Shown here: positions 11,759 to 13,800 of the stretch, one piece after another | How the letters are laid out: the number at the start of each line of letters is the position of its first letter | Numbering within the stretch: position 1 is the stretch's first letter | Source of the DNA: Prevotellaceae bacterium | Lineage (GTDB): Bacteria; Bacteroidota; Bacteroidia; Bacteroidales; Bacteroidaceae | Assembly (NCBI GenBank): GCA_021204885.1 | Contig: JAJPYP010000051.1 | Coordinates: 1-13,800 of the forward strand | Reading direction: 5' to 3' | Length of the DNA: 13,800 bases | The notes under the pieces: generated by a model | What the model was told of the DNA's origin: nothing | Databases searched by the model: none | What the model saw: only the letters and a program-made list of their open reading frames with translations | Position numbers and translations under genes: made by a program

Positions 11759-13800
11759 TTATTTCACCTCGCTGCCCGGCTTTACCTGCCCCAAGACGGA
11801 AGTCACTGCGATGGTGCCGTCCACGTCTTCGGCGGAGAGTATCATTCCCTCGCTCACCAGCCCGTTCTTGAACTGGCGCGGGGCCAAGTTGGCGATGAAG
11901 AGCACTTGTTTTCCTATAAGCTCTTCGGGCTTGTAATATGGGGCGATACCGCTCACGATGGTGCGGTTCTCCAACCCGTCGGCTATCTTGAAGGCCAACA
12001 ACTTCTTCATCTTGGGTACGGGCGTGCACTCCAAGACGGTGCCTACACGGATATCCATTTGACCGAACGTCTCGGCACTGACCGTAGGCTTCACCGGCTT
12101 GGCTTTGTAGGACGCCGCCTCATTGGCCCGCTTGGTGGCAAGTAGTTTGTCTACTTGTGCCTGCACGGTCTCGTCGGCGATCTTCTCGAAGAGCAGGGCG
12201 GGTTCACCCAAGCGGTGCCCCGCCGGCAAGAGGTCGGTGCGCCCCAAGCTCTCCCATGAGAGCTCCTCTATCTGCAACATGCCGCGCAGCCTCTTGCTAC
12301 TGAAGGGCAGGAAGGGTTCAAAGGCGATGGCCAAGTTGCCCACCAACTGCAAGGAGATGTTCAGGATGGTGGCCACCCGCGCCATGTCTGTCTTGGCCAA
12401 TTTCCACGGTTCGGTATCGGCCAAGTACTTGTTGCCTATGCGTGCCAAGTTCATCGCCTCTTTCTGCGCGTCGCGGAACTTGAAGCTGTCGAGCAGCTTC
12501 TCCACTTCCCCTTTCACGCCGGCAAACTCCTGCAAGATGCCGCGGTCGTAATCGGTGAGCTCTCCCGCTTGGGGCACCACGCCGCCAAAATACTTCTTGG
12601 TGAGCTGCAAGGCACGGTTCACGAAGTTGCCGTACACGGCCACCAACTCGTTGTTGTTGCGTGCTTGAAAGTCTTTCCATGTGAAATCGTTGTCCTTCGT
12701 CTCGGGGGCGTTGGCGGTGAGCACATAGCGCAGCACGTCCTGCTTGCCGGGGAATTCCTGCAAGTACTCGTGCAGCCAGATGGCCCAGTTGTGCGAGGTG
12801 GATAGCTTGTCACCCTCCAAGTTCAGGAACTCGTTGGCCGGCACGTTGTCGGGCAGGATGTAACTTCCTTCGGCCTTCAGCATGGCCGGGAAGACGATGC
12901 AGTGAAACACGATGTTGTCCTTGCCGATGAAGTGCACTAACCGCGTTTCCGGGTCTTTCCACCACTTCTCCCAATCCTCGGGAAGCAGCTCCTTGGTATT
13001 GCTGATGTAGCCAATCGGCGCGTCGAACCACACGTAGAGCACCTTTCCTTCGGCACCCTCCACCGGTACGGGGATGCCCCAATCCAAGTCGCGGCTCACC
13101 GCACGGGGTTGCAAGCCCATGTCAAGCCAACTCTTGCATTGGCCGTAGACGTTGGGCCGCCACTCCTTGTGTTCTTCCAATATCCAGCGGCGCAGCCAAG
13201 GCTCGTGCTTGTCTAAAGGAAGGTACCAATGCTTGGTCTCGCGCATCACCGGCTGGCTGCCGCTGATGGCGCTCTTGGGGTTGATGAGCTCGGTGGGGCT
13301 GAGGCTGGAACCGCACTTCTCGCACTGGTCGCCGTAGGCTCCCTCGGCGTGGCAATAGGGGCACTCGCCGGTGATGTAGCGGTCGGCCAAGAACTGTCCC
13401 GCCTCTTCATCGTAATACTGCATGGTAGTCTTCTCGATGAACTCACCCTTGTCGTAGAGCTTACGGAAGAAGTCGGCGGCCAACTGGTGGTGTATGGCCG
13501 AGGTGGTGCGGCTGTAGATGTCAAACGAGATGCCGAACTCCTCGAACGACCGTTTGATGAGGGCATGGTAGCGGTCTACCACATCCTGCGGGGTGACTCC
13601 CTCCTTACGGGCGCGGATGGTGATGGGCACGCCATGTTCGTCCGAGCCGCCAATGAAGAGCACGTCCTCTTTCTTCAATCTCAAGTAACGGACATAAATG
13701 TCGGCAGGAATATACACCCCTGCAAGGTGACCGATGTGTACCGGTCCGTTGGCATACGGCAACGCCGAGGTCACCGTGGTACGTTTGAATCTCTTTTCCA
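11759..13800 (-). CDS. metG: Methionyl-tRNA synthetase (start codon one base beyond the right edge)
   Basis: MetG charges tRNA-Met in the cytoplasm. The class I Rossmann fold has the HIGH motif at 22-25 ([11 protein letters not shown]) and a KMSKS equivalent, KLSTS, at 332-336. The connective zinc knuckle uses Cys147, Cys150, Cys160 and Cys163 ([13 protein letters not shown]). An anticodon-binding helical domain follows, and the C-terminal 102 residues (579-680, [11 protein letters not shown]..) are the EMAPII/Trbp111 tRNA-binding dimerisation domain. Reading out to base 13800 gives (A)TG-GAA-AAG-AGA-TTC, i.e. [20 protein letters not shown]. The true start is therefore almost surely an ATG whose A pairs with a T at position 13801. 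This gives 680 residues, close to E. coli's 677. An internal GTG at 13774 would cut off nine conserved-looking residues. It probably heads the transcript carrying wzx and the GT. Confidence 0.97.
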   Translation of the reverse strand, partial: EKRFKRTTVTSALPYANGPVHIGHLAGVYIPADIYVRYLRLKKEDVLFIGGSDEHGVPITIRARKEGVTPQDVVDRYHALIKRSFEEFGISFDIYSRTTSAIHHQLAADFFRKLYDKGEFIEKTTMQYYDEEAGQFLADRYITGECPYCHAEGAYGDQCEKCGSSLSPTELINPKSAISGSQPVMRETKHWYLPLDKHEPWLRRWILEEHKEWRPNVYGQCKSWLDMGLQPRAVSRDLDWGIPVPVEGAEGKVLYVWFDAPIGYISNTKELLPEDWEKWWKDPETRLVHFIGKDNIVFHCIVFPAMLKAEGSYILPDNVPANEFLNLEGDKLSTSHNWAIWLHEYLQEFPGKQDVLRYVLTANAPETKDNDFTWKDFQARNNNELVAVYGNFVNRALQLTKKYFGGVVPQAGELTDYDRGILQEFAGVKGEVEKLLDSFKFRDAQKEAMNLARIGNKYLADTEPWKLAKTDMARVATILNISLQLVGNLAIAFEPFLPFSSKRLRGMLQIEELSWESLGRTDLLPAGHRLGEPALLFEKIADETVQAQVDKLLATKRANEAASYKAKPVKPTVSAETFGQMDIRVGTVLECTPVPKMKKLLAFKIADGLENRTIVSGIAPYYKPEELIGKQVLFIANLAPRQFKNGLVSEGMILSAEDVDGTIAVTSVLGQVKPGSEVK

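Noticed and set aside
10290..12029. 579-codon open frame on the minus strand overlapping wzx and metG
   Set aside because: Low-complexity His/Arg/Gly-rich translation in a frame shifted from two well-recognised genes; a G+C-driven shadow.
11759..13774. metG starting at the internal GTG (13774)
   Set aside because: The frame stays open to the window edge and gives [16 protein letters not shown], the expected family N-terminus, with the ATG's last two bases at 13799-13800.
1..13800. CRISPR arrays, tRNA/rRNA genes, insertion sequences, phage genes
   Set aside because: No regularly spaced repeats, cloverleaf-like sequence, transposase or phage motifs were seen on either strand.

Overview
This window looks like chromosomal DNA from a Bacteroidales bacterium, most likely a Bacteroides/Phocaeicola-like member of the Bacteroidaceae. 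Four things suggest this. Almost every gene start is preceded by the Bacteroidetes housekeeping promoter core TAnnTTTG rather than an E. coli-type -10. The PEP carboxykinase, FKBP lipoprotein and MetG read like Bacteroides proteins. The intergenic DNA is short and AT-rich. No gene depends on a clear Shine-Dalgarno sequence. The coding DNA appears G+C-richer than in B. fragilis or B. thetaiotaomicron, so I do not name a species. No tRNA, rRNA, CRISPR array or insertion sequence was seen.

Left part (1-3900), housekeeping. On the minus strand are the first about 70% of ATP-dependent PEP carboxykinase (pckA, running off the left edge), an Lrp/AsnC-family regulator, and a two-domain FKBP-type prolyl isomerase lipoprotein. 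Each has its own promoter; hairpins follow the Lrp and FKBP genes. Divergent from the FKBP gene is a class III (CobB/SIRT5-like) sirtuin that lacks most of the zinc-binding cysteines.

Middle and right part (3905-13800), a surface-glycan locus in three transcription units. (a) Minus strand, promoter near 5980: a GT4 then a GT2 glycosyltransferase. (b) Plus strand, promoter near 6050: a tight four-gene operon. It encodes a GT42/DUF115-like putative glycosyltransferase, an SpsF-type cytidylyltransferase, a NeuB-type nonulosonic acid synthase, and a KdsC-like HAD phosphatase. The phosphatase carries the Glu/Lys pair I recall from the KDN-9-phosphate phosphatase of B. thetaiotaomicron. (c) Minus strand, entering from the right: metG, a Wzx-type flippase and a further GT2-like glycosyltransferase. 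The metG start codon lies one base beyond the right edge.

Read together, unit (b) could make a 9-phosphorylated nonulosonate (KDN, sialic acid or a relative), dephosphorylate it, activate it with CMP, and transfer it. Units (a) and (c) would build and flip the lipid-linked glycan that carries it. The first gene of unit (b) and the use of SpsF in place of a classical NeuA are the most novel points. No NeuC/NanE-type epimerase, glycan polymerase or initiating phosphoglycosyltransferase lies in the window. That fits a KDN-type product made from mannose-6-phosphate, or precursor genes elsewhere.
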